NCBI GenBank assembly: GCA_052326585.1
Contig: JBKQLU010000029.1
Coordinates: 1 to 64,000 of the forward strand
Length of the DNA: 64,000 nucleotides
Direction: 5' to 3'
From: JAPLJC01 sp052326585
GTDB lineage: Bacteria > Desulfobacterota > Desulfobaccia > Desulfobaccales > 0-14-0-80-60-11
Under the pieces are notes generated by a model. That model saw only the letters and a list, made by a program, of their open reading frames with translations. It was not told where the DNA came from and made no database searches. How positions within the stretch are numbered: the first letter of the stretch is position 1; each line of letters opens with the position of its first letter. Both the position numbers and the translations under genes were made by a program. This document shows positions 1-8,360 of the stretch, piece after piece.

Positions 1-393
1 GGGCACATCCCGTCCCAGATCAAAGACTTGCCAGCCGGCGACATCGAACATCATCTTTACCAGATTCTTGCCGATGTCGTGGACATCGCCCTGGATGCTG
101 CCGATGACTACCTGAGATTTAGGTGCGCCTTCCTGCTTCGGCACCAGCGGCCTCAAGATGGCCAGGCCGGCGTATAGAGCATCGGCGCACATAAGCATTT
201 CAGGAACAAAGTACTCATGTTTCTCATAAAGCTCCCCGACCGCTTGCATACCGGCGGCCAGTCCATCCATAATGCCTTCCATAGGCGGATATTTGGCAGC
301 AGCATACTCCTGGGCGACTTTGACGCAACCTTCCTCGTCGAAGTCGATAACCGCCTGCTTAAGGTCCTCAATCATCTCTTCTTTGGTTCTCAT
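1..393 (-). CDS. Corrinoid (B12-binding) methyltransferase protein, partial
   Basis: Corrinoid shuttle protein of the MtaC/MttC/MtbC type. It carries a methyl group on a protein-bound cobamide between a substrate methyltransferase and an acceptor methyltransferase. The 131 visible residues hold the helical cap domain (about 1-90) and the start of the Rossmann-like B12 domain with the base-off motif DVHDIGKN. His105 would be the lower axial cobalt ligand. The start at 393 is preceded by AAGGAG. The gene runs off the left edge, so the C-terminal half is not visible. It follows the 64-aa ORF and the UroD-type methyltransferase on the same strand, so the three probably form one methyl-transfer operon. 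Family assignment is strong; the substrate is unknown. Confidence 0.9.
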   Translation of the reverse strand, partial: MRTKEEMIEDLKQAVIDFDEEGCVKVAQEYAAAKYPPMEGIMDGLAAGMQAVGELYEKHEYFVPEMLMCADALYAGLAILRPLVPKQEGAPKSQVVIGSIQGDVHDIGKNLVKMMFDVAGWQVFDLGRDVP

Positions 394-417
394 CACGTCT
401 CCTTTCTGGCCCTAAAG

Positions 418-612
418 TCAAGCGGACTTCTTTTCCCGGCGCGCAAAATAGTCTTCTCTGTCAGGGTCGGAGTAGGATGCATCGCGGTCTGAGAGAAAAT
501 TTGCCGCTTCCTGGGAAGCAAAGTCGATGATCCCCATAGAGTGGGAGATTCGCCCCGGAGAGCAGAAATCCTTAAACTCCGTGGTCAGCTCGGCGCAGAG
601 GTCACAGGTCAA
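418..612 (-). CDS. Small 64-aa protein coupled to the methyltransferase
   Basis: Not recognised. The start codon overlaps the stop of the upstream methyltransferase gene in an ATGA arrangement, and the corrinoid-protein gene begins about 25 bases downstream, so the position supports real, translationally coupled expression. The product is acidic and hydrophilic with no membrane segment. It has three cysteines in the N-terminal quarter (CDLC and one further Cys near residue 17), which could bind a metal, but this is inference. It could be a small accessory subunit of the methyl-transfer complex or a chance reading frame between two real genes. Confidence 0.5.
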   Translation of the reverse strand: MTCDLCAELTTEFKDFCSPGRISHSMGIIDFASQEAANFLSDRDASYSDPDREDYFARREKKSA

Positions 613-1634
613 TAACCCCCGTACCGTTCTGCGGTTGCAACCATGGCTGCTATATTCTCGGACTTAGCCGCTCCTGGAATGAGGCATCCCGGGCCCAAAA
701 TAAACGGACCGTTTCGGCCTGCTTTCTCAATACACGCTCGGGATTCTCTTTCAGTGTCTTCTGGCGTGCCTAACGAAAGTGTAAGGGAAGGACTGACATT
801 CCCAAAGATACACATTCGATCACCCAAAACTTTTCTGGCGCTCTCCAGATCAACTTTCTCATCCAGACTCATCGCATCTATCTTCAACTCGGCAAATAAA
901 TCCAACCTGTCGGCAGTATCGCCGCAAACGTGCAGTATCATTTTTACGTTGGTCCTTTTGAGAAAGTCAGTCAGGCGCCGTAGGTTGGGCAGGCTCCATT
1001 TTTCAAATTGGCTTCTGGAGATCATGTCACCTGAGGAGGGAGGATCCGAGATCATAATGATGTCCGCCCCTGCATGGATCAGGGCCTCACCGCAGATAAT
1101 GAGGCTATCCACCGCTAGGTCCATCAACTCTTGCAGCGGCCCCCGGTTTTTGAACATGTCCCGTAAAAGCGCCTCGTAGCCACGCATAGTGGCCGCGTGC
1201 CGCACGGGACCCTGCAGATAACCGATAACCGGTATCTCTCCAGAACAGAGCTCCTTGAGTCTGGCCACTCCATCCAAAATCATCGGCAACCGGCCGTCTT
1301 TATGAGGATCCGGTATTTTTAGCTTGCCCAAATCCTGACTGTAGTCATTGATTAGGTGTGTTGACGGTCTTGGTGGAGTGTCATTGTCGTAGTAAATCAC
1401 TACTCCCATGGCTTCAGACACCGCTTCAATTGCGCAAAGGTCGAATACTGCGTCATAACCGAATCGTTTCCTGGTTTCATACTGGGCATACACATGCTTT
1501 TCTACGCTCTCCATCATATCGGTGATTTCGAAGCCCGCCTCTTTGATGCACCAATCCCGCACCCATGGAACAACCGGCACTCTATCCGGCATTTGGCCTG
1601 ATAGAGCGGTCATCATTCTCTCATACGGTCTCAT
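609..1634 (-). CDS. UroD/MtaA-family cobamide methyltransferase
   Basis: A 341-aa member of the uroporphyrinogen decarboxylase superfamily, in the branch used as corrinoid:acceptor or substrate:corrinoid methyltransferases (MtaA, MtbA, CmuA-like). The zinc ligands of that branch are visible as His235 and Cys237 in LHVCGD, and Cys317 in GPGCLIP; true UroD decarboxylases lack this set. The start at 1634 has a good GGGGAGG ribosome site. It is followed at once by a 64-aa ORF and a corrinoid protein, the expected partner. It would move a methyl group between the cobamide of that partner and either a methylated substrate or an acceptor such as a thiol or tetrahydrofolate. Direction and substrate cannot be told from sequence. 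Confidence 0.88.
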   Translation of the reverse strand: MRPYERMMTALSGQMPDRVPVVPWVRDWCIKEAGFEITDMMESVEKHVYAQYETRKRFGYDAVFDLCAIEAVSEAMGVVIYYDNDTPPRPSTHLINDYSQDLGKLKIPDPHKDGRLPMILDGVARLKELCSGEIPVIGYLQGPVRHAATMRGYEALLRDMFKNRGPLQELMDLAVDSLIICGEALIHAGADIIMISDPPSSGDMISRSQFEKWSLPNLRRLTDFLKRTNVKMILHVCGDTADRLDLFAELKIDAMSLDEKVDLESARKVLGDRMCIFGNVSPSLTLSLGTPEDTERESRACIEKAGRNGPFILGPGCLIPGAAKSENIAAMVATAERYGGY

Positions 1635-1875
1635 TGCACCTCCCCTGAACTCCCATCCAGTTCCTTAGGTTTATTCCAGTGACAAGATGATTGGTTTATT
1701 AGCCGCGTGAGAAGGCCCATACCTGGTAACGTTTTTGAGATGCAGCGCGACGTGACTGCTAACCGCTCTAGAGAAGCAGACGGTCGCCCTTATCGGCAAT
1801 GCCCATACTTTCAGGTTCACTCTGAACCCACTGCTTAAAAGCAACCGTACCACCACAGGGTCCCGCAACGGCAGG

Positions 1876-3153
1876 TCATTTCTTTCCCCCTCCCATGAGT
1901 ACGGCTTGGGGCGCGCGGCGGAGAAGCATAATGCAAAGGGGTGCGGCCAGTCCGCCGAGTCCCAGCAAAATAAAGGACGGCGCCCATTGGGTGGCGTTGG
2001 TAGGAGCCACGGCCCCGTTAAAATGCTGCAGGACAGCGCCGAATAAAGCTGGCGAGATGATCGTAATACCATAACCAACCGCAGACTGAACTCCCAAGGC
2101 CAACCCGGAAAATTTCGGATTCATCATTTCCAGGAGTCCAGCCTTAAAGATCGCGGTATCAGAGACGACCCAAAATCCTATCCAGGCGGCAACGATTACG
2201 ACAGTCGCAAAAGGATACCCAAAAAGACCTCCCAGAAAAAACTCTGCTATGACGCCGCATATCGATCCCACCATGATTGCGAATGTCCTTCCCTTTCTAT
2301 CAGCCATAACCCCCCATAACCAGGATGCGGGTACACCTAATAGGATGATGGCGGCCGCGATTGTCCCCCCGGTACTTACAGCCCGGTCTGTTGGAACGCC
2401 GCCGGCAATCTGAGTGGCAACCAGAAATGGACCGATCCATCCCCAGAAGGCATAAAGCTCCCACATGTGCCCGGCGTATCCCAGAGTAATCAGGGAGGGG
2501 CCCACGTAACCACCGGCAGGAGCGAGCAGGCACTCCCGTGAGGAAGAAGCAGTTGCAGTCCCAGGGATGACCTTGCATTCTTCGATCGGCTCAGGCGGAC
2601 GATCCTGAACGAAAAGGATAATCAGAAATGCCCCGAGAATCGCCGGAATCGACGTCCAGAAGACACCTACTCTCCATCCGTACGCTACTGCGAGACGCGA
2701 GGCAATAAGGTAGCCTCCGGCATAGGCGCTGACTAAGGCGGCAGTGTAAGCGCCGAGAACACCTGCTCTCCTGTTGGCTGGAAACCAACGCGCCAGGAGC
2801 ATCATCCCCGGCACATAGATGGCGCCGGCGGAAAGCCCCACGATCAATCTCATAACCAGGATGCTCCATTTACCCTGAACAACCCATATGAACAGGAGAG
2901 AAAAGACCCCGGATAGTAAGGTGGCGCAGAAGAGGATTTTTTTCAGGCTCACACGATCGGCCAGCCAGCCGGTAGAAACCACTACTAGCACATATCCGAT
3001 CTGAAAGGCCGAAAGTATCAGACCCGTATCGGTCGATGTCAGGTGATATTCCTGCGATAGAAATTTGAGAACCGCTGAAAAGTTGAACCATGGCATATTC
3101 CCCAGCGCCATGGAAATGAGCATGACAATAAGCAACCGACCCCTCTGGCTCAT
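1876..3153 (-). CDS. MFS transporter
   Basis: A 425-aa major facilitator superfamily permease with about 12 hydrophobic segments. The loop 2-3 signature is recognisable in GWLADRVSLKK (about residues 62-72), with a related cytoplasmic loop ADRKGRTFA in the second half. The start has a GGGAGG site at good spacing. It lies between the 590-aa unknown gene and the methyltransferase, all on one strand, so it most likely imports the substrate handled by this cluster (a small organic acid or methylated compound). That substrate role is inference from context. About 240 bases without a recognisable gene separate it from the methyltransferase gene downstream. Confidence 0.85.
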   Translation of the reverse strand: MSQRGRLLIVMLISMALGNMPWFNFSAVLKFLSQEYHLTSTDTGLILSAFQIGYVLVVVSTGWLADRVSLKKILFCATLLSGVFSLLFIWVVQGKWSILVMRLIVGLSAGAIYVPGMMLLARWFPANRRAGVLGAYTAALVSAYAGGYLIASRLAVAYGWRVGVFWTSIPAILGAFLIILFVQDRPPEPIEECKVIPGTATASSSRECLLAPAGGYVGPSLITLGYAGHMWELYAFWGWIGPFLVATQIAGGVPTDRAVSTGGTIAAAIILLGVPASWLWGVMADRKGRTFAIMVGSICGVIAEFFLGGLFGYPFATVVIVAAWIGFWVVSDTAIFKAGLLEMMNPKFSGLALGVQSAVGYGITIISPALFGAVLQHFNGAVAPTNATQWAPSFILLGLGGLAAPLCIMLLRRAPQAVLMGGGKK

Positions 3154-3216
3154 GATGGACCTCCCTCTTTCGATTCTGCAGTCCCCAGTACAGTTGTGAT
3201 ATTCCTCACGGGAGAG

Positions 3217-4989
3217 CTACTTGGTCTCACTAAAACCACCATCCGAATCAATCATCCGGGCGATTCGTTCGGCCAGTTTGGCCACTTCCTCAGCCTTTTG
3301 CCGGGCGCCAGGAATTCCCGCCGTGATGTAGGCCGCTTTTTCCGCGATCGCGGCCAATTCCTTGGCGCTTCCCATCCCCCTGACTGTCGCAACCGCGGTC
3401 GGTACGGTGATGTTGAGGATGATATTCCCTCCAAGGAGCAGTTCCCGAAGGATGCGCCCTGCGATGAAAAGCAACGAGCGCAGCTCCGGATCGTCGGTTT
3501 CGGCCACCTTGATTGCAACCTCGGAAACGATGCGTTCCAGCAAAACGGTCTTGCCGTCGATGCTCACCTCCACGTCTGCATCACCGTCAAGCGCCCACCA
3601 CCGGCTCAACTTGCCTTTCGTGTTCCTCGAGTAGCTTTTGACCATGCGGATGGATATCTCTTTCCCCATCGCTTTGGAGACCATCTGTGACGCCCGCTCT
3701 TCAACCACTGCCTGCCGGTCACGGTCCAGGCCATCCACCACCGCTTCCAGGCTTGCACCGGCGGCAAGCTCACTGCCGGCGCGCAGGGCGCGGTTGTAGA
3801 GGGCCCTTGTGCGAATCGGTTCCGTGGCCGCGATCATCATCTTGGTTACCGGGCCTCGACGGACCTGCTCGGCTTTCCGCGCAACCGTGTTCACTGCAAC
3901 CATGGTCGTCTCCGGATCAAAGGAGTGCTCCCCACGCCTGGAGAAAATTTCCACGGCGCGGTCGAAGTCGAATTTGCACCACTGAAGAATTTTGAGGGCC
4001 AGCATTGCGTCTTCGCCATGGTGCGCGTTGGAGCGCGCGGCCTGGGTCAACATGAAAGGGGCTTCCAGGAAGATGTTCAATACATCGTGAAGAGCCACCA
4101 TCCCGATGAGCGAAACCCCGCCCACGTCCTTTAAGATGAGCCCCACATCGCCCACCAGGCGGGCGGTATCAAATTCTTCATCTGTCCCGTAAACATGCAA
4201 CATTTTGGGCAGGCCCGCAGCTTCACAAGCGGCTTTACCGACCGGATAGGCCGCACCGCGATGAAATTCGCCCTCCTCGTTTGGTATCCACGCATCCGGA
4301 TGCACGATCTCGAGAGTTGCCGCAGATCCGAGCAGTGCCGCGGACAGAGGGTCCGGATCGATCCCGGCGCCCGACATGGCTTGCAACATGGCGACCGTTC
4401 CAACCGTTGCCGCGTTTTTGGCCAACTCGGGGATGACGATTTCCTCACCCAGGGTGCCGTGTCCAAAAACTGGCCCAAGCCCTCGCGGCAACCGCGAGCC
4501 TTGGATTCTCGTAAGCTTTCCCTCAGCCAAAGCTTGGTAGATAGCCTGAACCGCAGCAAAACCAGAGACCTTATTGCCCCGTTTGATGCTGGGCAGTGCG
4601 GCAACCCCGCATCGGTCCACACCTGCCAGGATCCGGGCCATTCCTCCCAGTTTACGGCTGCCGGCCGGCACTCCAGCCTGGGCGTTGCTTCCGGCCAGCA
4701 ACAGCACAACGGCACTTAGCATCGCGGCATTGGCAGGGTCCGCCCCTGCCTCCCTGGCGGCGGCAATGGCACGGGACAGAACATGGTCTACCGGAATCTC
4801 GACCGAATCTGCAAATTTCACTTCGATATCGACACCTTTTTGCAGTTCCTCGGCCAGGACGTTGGCAATTCCTATAACTGCCATGTTCAGAGAACCTTGC
4901 CCTTTCGTGCATGCTTCGATGCGATCCAGTGTCATCAAATTCATATCCGAAGATGCCGCCATCACTGCAGCAATAATTTCAGTTTTCAT
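3217..4989 (-). CDS. Unrecognised 590-aa cytoplasmic protein
   Basis: I do not recognise this family. The start has a clear GGAGG site. The protein is rich in alanine and appears mostly helical, with no signal peptide or membrane segment. Candidate conserved patches are a Gly-rich stretch GSRLPRGLGPVFGHGTLGEE near residue 165-185, a HPDAW segment near 230, an AHHGEDAM segment near 325, and a C-terminal Arg/Ala helical region. The His- and Gly-rich patches resemble enzyme active-site loops rather than a structural protein. Its nearest neighbours are an MFS permease downstream and a broken larC upstream, so it may be the substrate-specific enzyme of a catabolic cluster. Real gene: quite sure. 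Function: unknown. Confidence 0.75.
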   Translation of the reverse strand: MKTEIIAAVMAASSDMNLMTLDRIEACTKGQGSLNMAVIGIANVLAEELQKGVDIEVKFADSVEIPVDHVLSRAIAAAREAGADPANAAMLSAVVLLLAGSNAQAGVPAGSRKLGGMARILAGVDRCGVAALPSIKRGNKVSGFAAVQAIYQALAEGKLTRIQGSRLPRGLGPVFGHGTLGEEIVIPELAKNAATVGTVAMLQAMSGAGIDPDPLSAALLGSAATLEIVHPDAWIPNEEGEFHRGAAYPVGKAACEAAGLPKMLHVYGTDEEFDTARLVGDVGLILKDVGGVSLIGMVALHDVLNIFLEAPFMLTQAARSNAHHGEDAMLALKILQWCKFDFDRAVEIFSRRGEHSFDPETTMVAVNTVARKAEQVRRGPVTKMMIAATEPIRTRALYNRALRAGSELAAGASLEAVVDGLDRDRQAVVEERASQMVSKAMGKEISIRMVKSYSRNTKGKLSRWWALDGDADVEVSIDGKTVLLERIVSEVAIKVAETDDPELRSLLFIAGRILRELLLGGNIILNITVPTAVATVRGMGSAKELAAIAEKAAYITAGIPGARQKAEEVAKLAERIARMIDSDGGFSETK

Positions 4990-5117
4990 AAACAGGCCTC
5001 CGTGAGTAGTTTTTCTACTTTCGTCTCAGGCACGCAGCTAAAATGTGCAGCGAACGGGTAAACGCGAGCCGCCTGCTGGTAAGCCGGTCGGATTTTTCAA
5101 ATAGGGAAAAGCTTGAA

Positions 5118-5371
5118 TTACACCACCGTGTTCTCCGGGGTGCCGATCAAGAGCCTCAGCACATCAGGCTTCTCGGTCTCTTATGATCCGACGCCGTAGC
5201 CGGTCCTTTCGACTTTGAATGGAGGCGGCTGTCCATTACCTCTTACGTAGGACCGGACAATTGCAGCGCCGGTTGGAGTTGTCAGTTTCAGATCTTCTTC
5301 ACGGAAGACGCCCTTTGAAAAAATTCTACGGCATCTATCAGGGCACTTATCATCATATCGCCACTAATGCC
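5118..5371 (-). pseudogene. larC: larC relic (nickel-pincer cofactor insertion protein)
   Basis: The minus strand carries two short LarC-like pieces. The N-terminal GISGDMMISALIDA begins at 5371. The later segment TPTGAAIVRSYV... is followed by a GYGVGS segment and EKPDVLRLLIGTPE, ending at TAA at 5118-5120. The two pieces are in different frames, most of the intervening LarC sequence is missing, and an in-frame TAA follows GYGVGS. LarC inserts nickel into the pyridinium bis-thiocarboxylate cofactor of lactate racemase-type enzymes. This copy is an internally deleted, frameshifted remnant. The match comes from memory of the LarC N-terminal and TPTGAA motifs, not from a search. The rest of the 4990-5552 gap shows nothing else convincing. 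Confidence 0.65.
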
Positions 5372-5552
5372 GAAGACACGCTCCCCTTCTTCGTGATAGT
5401 CGACAGAAGGTCCCGATCGAGTACGCCTGGAAGGCAAAGGGCATCCCTTACCCACGAGAGGTCCTCCGCACTGATGTGGTCAACCTGGACCAGTAAGATC
5501 AGACCGTCTTTTTCTATATTCCACCCCCGAAATTCGAGTGTTACCAAGTGAT

Positions 5553-6299
5553 TCAGGGAATGGTGTCGACTGCGACGAACCGGGGATCATGAATAGGCAG
5601 CAGGATATCGGCCATACCCTTCAGCTTGAGCAGTGTATTATAGGCTTGGTACGCATCGGTGTGGACGCCTGGCGGAATTACCTCCATCTCCATTGAAGTG
5701 ATGGCAGGCGGTGGATAAAAATTTTCCATAGTCGTGCAGCATCCAGTAATAATGGCCTTCCCTTTTGCAGTATTGACCGCTACCGAAAGCCCGCCGGAGG
5801 TGTGGGCCGGGGTGTGAATCACCTGAATTCCAGGAAGGAGCTCTTGATCACGGCTGATCGCTTTTAACTGCCCTCGAGCTTCTATCTCCTCCAGGTAGTC
5901 AAGCAGGTAGCGATAGTCCAGGGGATGTTGGTTGTGGAGTTGGGCAATCTCAAGCTCGTGTGCGTAGAAAACTGCATTGACAAATTTGTAATCATTCTGG
6001 CAATGATCGCTGTGAAGGTGGGTATGAATAACGATATCTATCGACTCTGGAGTCAAACCCCAGCGGGCCAGTCCCTCTTCAATGGTATATATTTTCCCTC
6101 CGATGGCCTTTTCCCGGTGATCAGTAGCAATTGGCTTCATCTCTCCCGTATCCACCAGAATCTTTTTGTCGCCGCCTTCCAAATACCAGGAAATGATTGG
6201 CATAGCGAACTCTTTCCCGTATTCATATTGGTAGGTGACCATTCCCTTATCAGTTAATTTTGCACCCACAACGATAGGATGTATCTTATAAGTAGTCAT
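5553..6299 (-). CDS. Metallo-beta-lactamase-fold hydrolase (AHL-lactonase-like)
   Basis: A 248-aa MBL-fold hydrolase resembling the N-acyl-homoserine lactonase/AttM-BlcC family of lactonases. The dinuclear zinc motif is intact (HTHLHSDH), followed by a HTPAHTSGG zinc His, and a C-terminal HDPRF. I chose the ATG at 6299 (protein starting MTTYKIHPIVVG) because GGAGG lies six bases upstream. An upstream ATG at 6317 would add six residues but would read through that site. Substrates in this family include lactones and quorum signals; in a catabolic island it could open a lactone intermediate. It stands alone on its strand between a larC relic and a long gap. Confidence 0.82.
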   Translation of the reverse strand: MTTYKIHPIVVGAKLTDKGMVTYQYEYGKEFAMPIISWYLEGGDKKILVDTGEMKPIATDHREKAIGGKIYTIEEGLARWGLTPESIDIVIHTHLHSDHCQNDYKFVNAVFYAHELEIAQLHNQHPLDYRYLLDYLEEIEARGQLKAISRDQELLPGIQVIHTPAHTSGGLSVAVNTAKGKAIITGCCTTMENFYPPPAITSMEMEVIPPGVHTDAYQAYNTLLKLKGMADILLPIHDPRFVAVDTIP

Positions 6300-6546
6300 T
6301 TGAGCCTCCATGTTCAAATTTCAGGTTATCTCATTGTTAACAATTTTGAGTTTGCAGTCCAAATCTCATCGTAATGGCAAATGGTTAGTCATGAATACTC
6401 CTCCGTTAATGAGTTTTGGATAGGATAGAATATTAAGCTCAACACGAATGAACGATTAAATCCATTATGATAAAGGCATTTGGGGTTGTAAATGCACAAA
6501 GTGCCTTTTGGCATGTACATTTGGGTAGGGTAATCAGACTCCGGTG

Positions 6547-6687
6547 ATGATCCGCACCAAGGTGGCATACTGTGAAATGACCAAACCCGGACTGAACCGC
6601 CGCCGTGCCGAACTTCGCTTTATTGGCATCGGCCGGAATAGAGCATCAGCTCGAAAAAATACCATCTATCATGTTGTTAAAAATTAA
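6547..6687 (+). other. Gap 6300-6728; short 46-codon ORF of unknown status
   Basis: The gap between the lactonase-like gene and the AraC regulator holds no recognisable gene. One short plus-strand frame (MIRTKVAYCE...) of 46 codons is more GC-rich than the AT-rich flanks and has an Arg-rich middle. This could be a fragment of a larger lost gene on either strand. No ribosome site precedes it. I do not claim it is expressed. The remainder is AT-rich and may contain the promoter of the lactonase-like gene, but I could not fix a -35/-10 pair. Confidence 0.2.
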
Positions 6688-6728
6688 TAAAATACGGAAG
6701 GAATCGAAAAGAATTATTGCTTTTCGAT

Positions 6729-7616
6729 TTAAGAAGCCCTATTGCGAAAGTTCAGAGGGTATAAGTTGACGTTGTTTTTAAAGAATTTGCTGAAGTGCGC
6801 TGGATCGTCGAATCCAAGCATGAAACCAATTTCCTTGATGCTAAATGAAGAATGCAGGAGGTAGCGCTTTGCTTCTAGTACTAAACGCTCGTCAATTATC
6901 TTCTTTGTCGAAATGCCGGCAACTGACCGGCAGATATCGGTAACTCTTTTGGATGACAGGCCTAATTTCTTTGCATATTGCTGGACACTCAGATGTTCCT
7001 GGTAGTGGGTTTCCAGAAGTGAGACAAAGGCATAGAAGATCGTCAGCATCTCCAGTCGTTCTGGCTGGATTTTCTCCTCTGGTTGGCCGAGGCGTTCCGC
7101 TTCGATTAAGAACACCCTTAAAAGGAGAGCCAAAAGTTCCCCATGGCGATGTGTTTCCAGGGAAGAAACTTCGTTTCGGATCTGACGGAGCAGCACACTG
7201 AATCTTTGGGGTTGATCCTCCGTCAAGGTACGATAAGGCAAGGCATTACGCTTGAATACCGAAAATTCCAGGGAACCGAGTCCGCCCTTCGCTTGGGGCC
7301 GCATGAAAGTATCATCGAAACGCAATAGGTGTCCCTTCAGGACAGAATATTGCTTATAAAAATGGATCTGGTTTCTGGCCAGAAAGAAGAGCGTGTTCGG
7401 CTTGATTTCATAGCCCGCAAATTCGACATAATGCACACCCTTGCCCTCTGTAAACCAAATCACCTCGTAATAATCATGGCGGTGGGGGACCTCCATCAAT
7501 GGCCCCCTCTGACGATAGAGCTCAGCGAGGTTATCATATGCCAGCCCACTCTGATCGATTCCCGCCGATTTAAGATCATATTTCGCGATTTCACTAGTGA
7601 CTTTTAGCTTACCCAT
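6729..7616 (-). CDS. AraC-family transcriptional regulator
   Basis: A 295-aa regulator. The N-terminal half (about residues 35-110) is a cupin-type ligand domain with HRHDYYEVIWF and YEIKPNTLFFL segments. The C-terminal 100 residues form the double helix-turn-helix of AraC/XylS proteins; the second recognition region is SIKEIGFMLGFDDPAHFSKF, a near-consensus signature. Such proteins usually activate a nearby catabolic operon when a small molecule binds the cupin domain. The likely targets are the lactonase-like gene and the upstream-lying methyltransferase cluster, by context only. The ribosome site is weak (AAGGA well upstream). Confidence 0.9.
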   Translation of the reverse strand: MGKLKVTSEIAKYDLKSAGIDQSGLAYDNLAELYRQRGPLMEVPHRHDYYEVIWFTEGKGVHYVEFAGYEIKPNTLFFLARNQIHFYKQYSVLKGHLLRFDDTFMRPQAKGGLGSLEFSVFKRNALPYRTLTEDQPQRFSVLLRQIRNEVSSLETHRHGELLALLLRVFLIEAERLGQPEEKIQPERLEMLTIFYAFVSLLETHYQEHLSVQQYAKKLGLSSKRVTDICRSVAGISTKKIIDERLVLEAKRYLLHSSFSIKEIGFMLGFDDPAHFSKFFKNNVNLYPLNFRNRAS

Positions 7617-7680
7617 TCCCGAAATCCTTGAAAGTATCCTGAATCCGTGAGCTTATAAATATCAGTTTTCTAGTTTTTTT

Positions 7681-7818
7681 CTATTTAAGTGTTTGTAATA
7701 GTTTAGAATGTGTGGCATTATGCCGCTTCAAAAGCATGGATCGACTCAGCATCGATTCCCGCAGCACCCTTGTGCGCTCACCACCATGGCTTTTGACCAC
7801 AGCCCGCTTCTTCTTCAT
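7681..7818 (-). CDS. Possible 45-aa basic peptide
   Basis: A 45-codon frame beginning MKKKRAVVKSHGGERTRV with a GGAGG site nine bases upstream of ATG and ending TAG. It is strongly basic and does not match anything I know. It could be a small peptide, or the 5' stub of a gene truncated when the island formed. The good ribosome site is the only support. The rest of 7617-8360 holds a strong hairpin, a tRNA-like fragment and AT-rich sequence. Confidence 0.3.
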   Translation of the reverse strand: MKKKRAVVKSHGGERTRVLRESMLSRSMLLKRHNATHSKLLQTLK

Positions 7819-7957
7819 GGATCAAAACCTCCAAAAATTGAGGCTATAATAGCCTATTTATTAAGATTTTTCAAATTTTCATCTAGGCTCCAGCAGTGAA
7901 GGGCCTTTTCAAAACGGGATGTTATCTTTCCCTGTCAAGTATAAAATTGCGAAATTA

Positions 7958-7987
7958 AAAGGGTTAGGCCGTTTGGCCTAACCCTTT
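7958..7987. terminator. Strong rho-independent-type hairpin
   Basis: A perfect 13-bp stem (AAAGGGTTAGGCC and its complement) with a GTTT loop, flanked by A-rich sequence on the left and T-containing sequence on the right. On the minus strand it lies just after a tRNA-like 3' end at 7995, the usual place for a tRNA terminator. Confidence 0.8.
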
Positions 7988-7994
7988 GATTTAT

Positions 7995-8045
7995 TGGCGG
8001 CGGGGACGACGAGACTCGAACTGGCGACCGCCAGCCCATTTCCCT
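7995..8045 (-). other. tRNA/tmRNA-like 3' fragment (possible attachment site)
   Basis: Read on the minus strand this segment contains CCAGTTCGAGTCT, a T-arm-like sequence with the TTCGA loop, followed by an acceptor-like tail ending GCCGCCA. A strong terminator hairpin follows directly. No complementary 5' acceptor strand was found within the preceding 120 bases, and one T-stem pair (C-C) is mismatched, so this is a fragment or a decayed gene rather than a working tRNA. The 3' ends of tRNA and tmRNA genes are common integration sites. Gene style differs on the two sides, which fits an island boundary. The type of RNA it came from is uncertain. Confidence 0.45.
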
Positions 8046-8360
8046 GCGCCCCTGCGATGCACCCCTCTAACCCAACCAGCCTAATGTGAGCCACGATTGA
8101 CTTTTGCGGAGTTGACCTTACCTTCCTGCTAAATGAAAAACCGATTCCCCAATGCCTGATCATATTTGGTTCGAAAAATCCAATAAAGCGATAAGACCAT
8201 TTGTAACATTGCCTGAACTCAGTCCCAAAAGAAGTATAGTCACCATAACTTTATGATGTTTCGCCGATGAGCTTTTGCCTGACGCCGCGCCCCTGTCTTC
8301 ACGGGACCAAAACAGATTCGGGCTGCCAGCACATCTTCCGGCTCCTGCGAGAAAAAGGAC

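Noticed and set aside
1671..2078. 135-codon minus-strand frame across the end of the MFS gene
   Set aside because: Mostly a shifted reading of the MFS gene; the 1635-1875 spacer itself shows no recognisable gene.
3217..4989. Assigning the 590-aa protein as a LarA-type racemase because of the larC relic
   Set aside because: Length and visible motifs do not fit LarA as I know it; proximity alone is not enough.
5219..5551. 110-codon plus-strand frame in the gap upstream of the lactonase-like gene
   Set aside because: It overlaps, on the opposite strand, the LarC-like fragments, which are more convincing; Ser/Arg-rich and without ribosome site.
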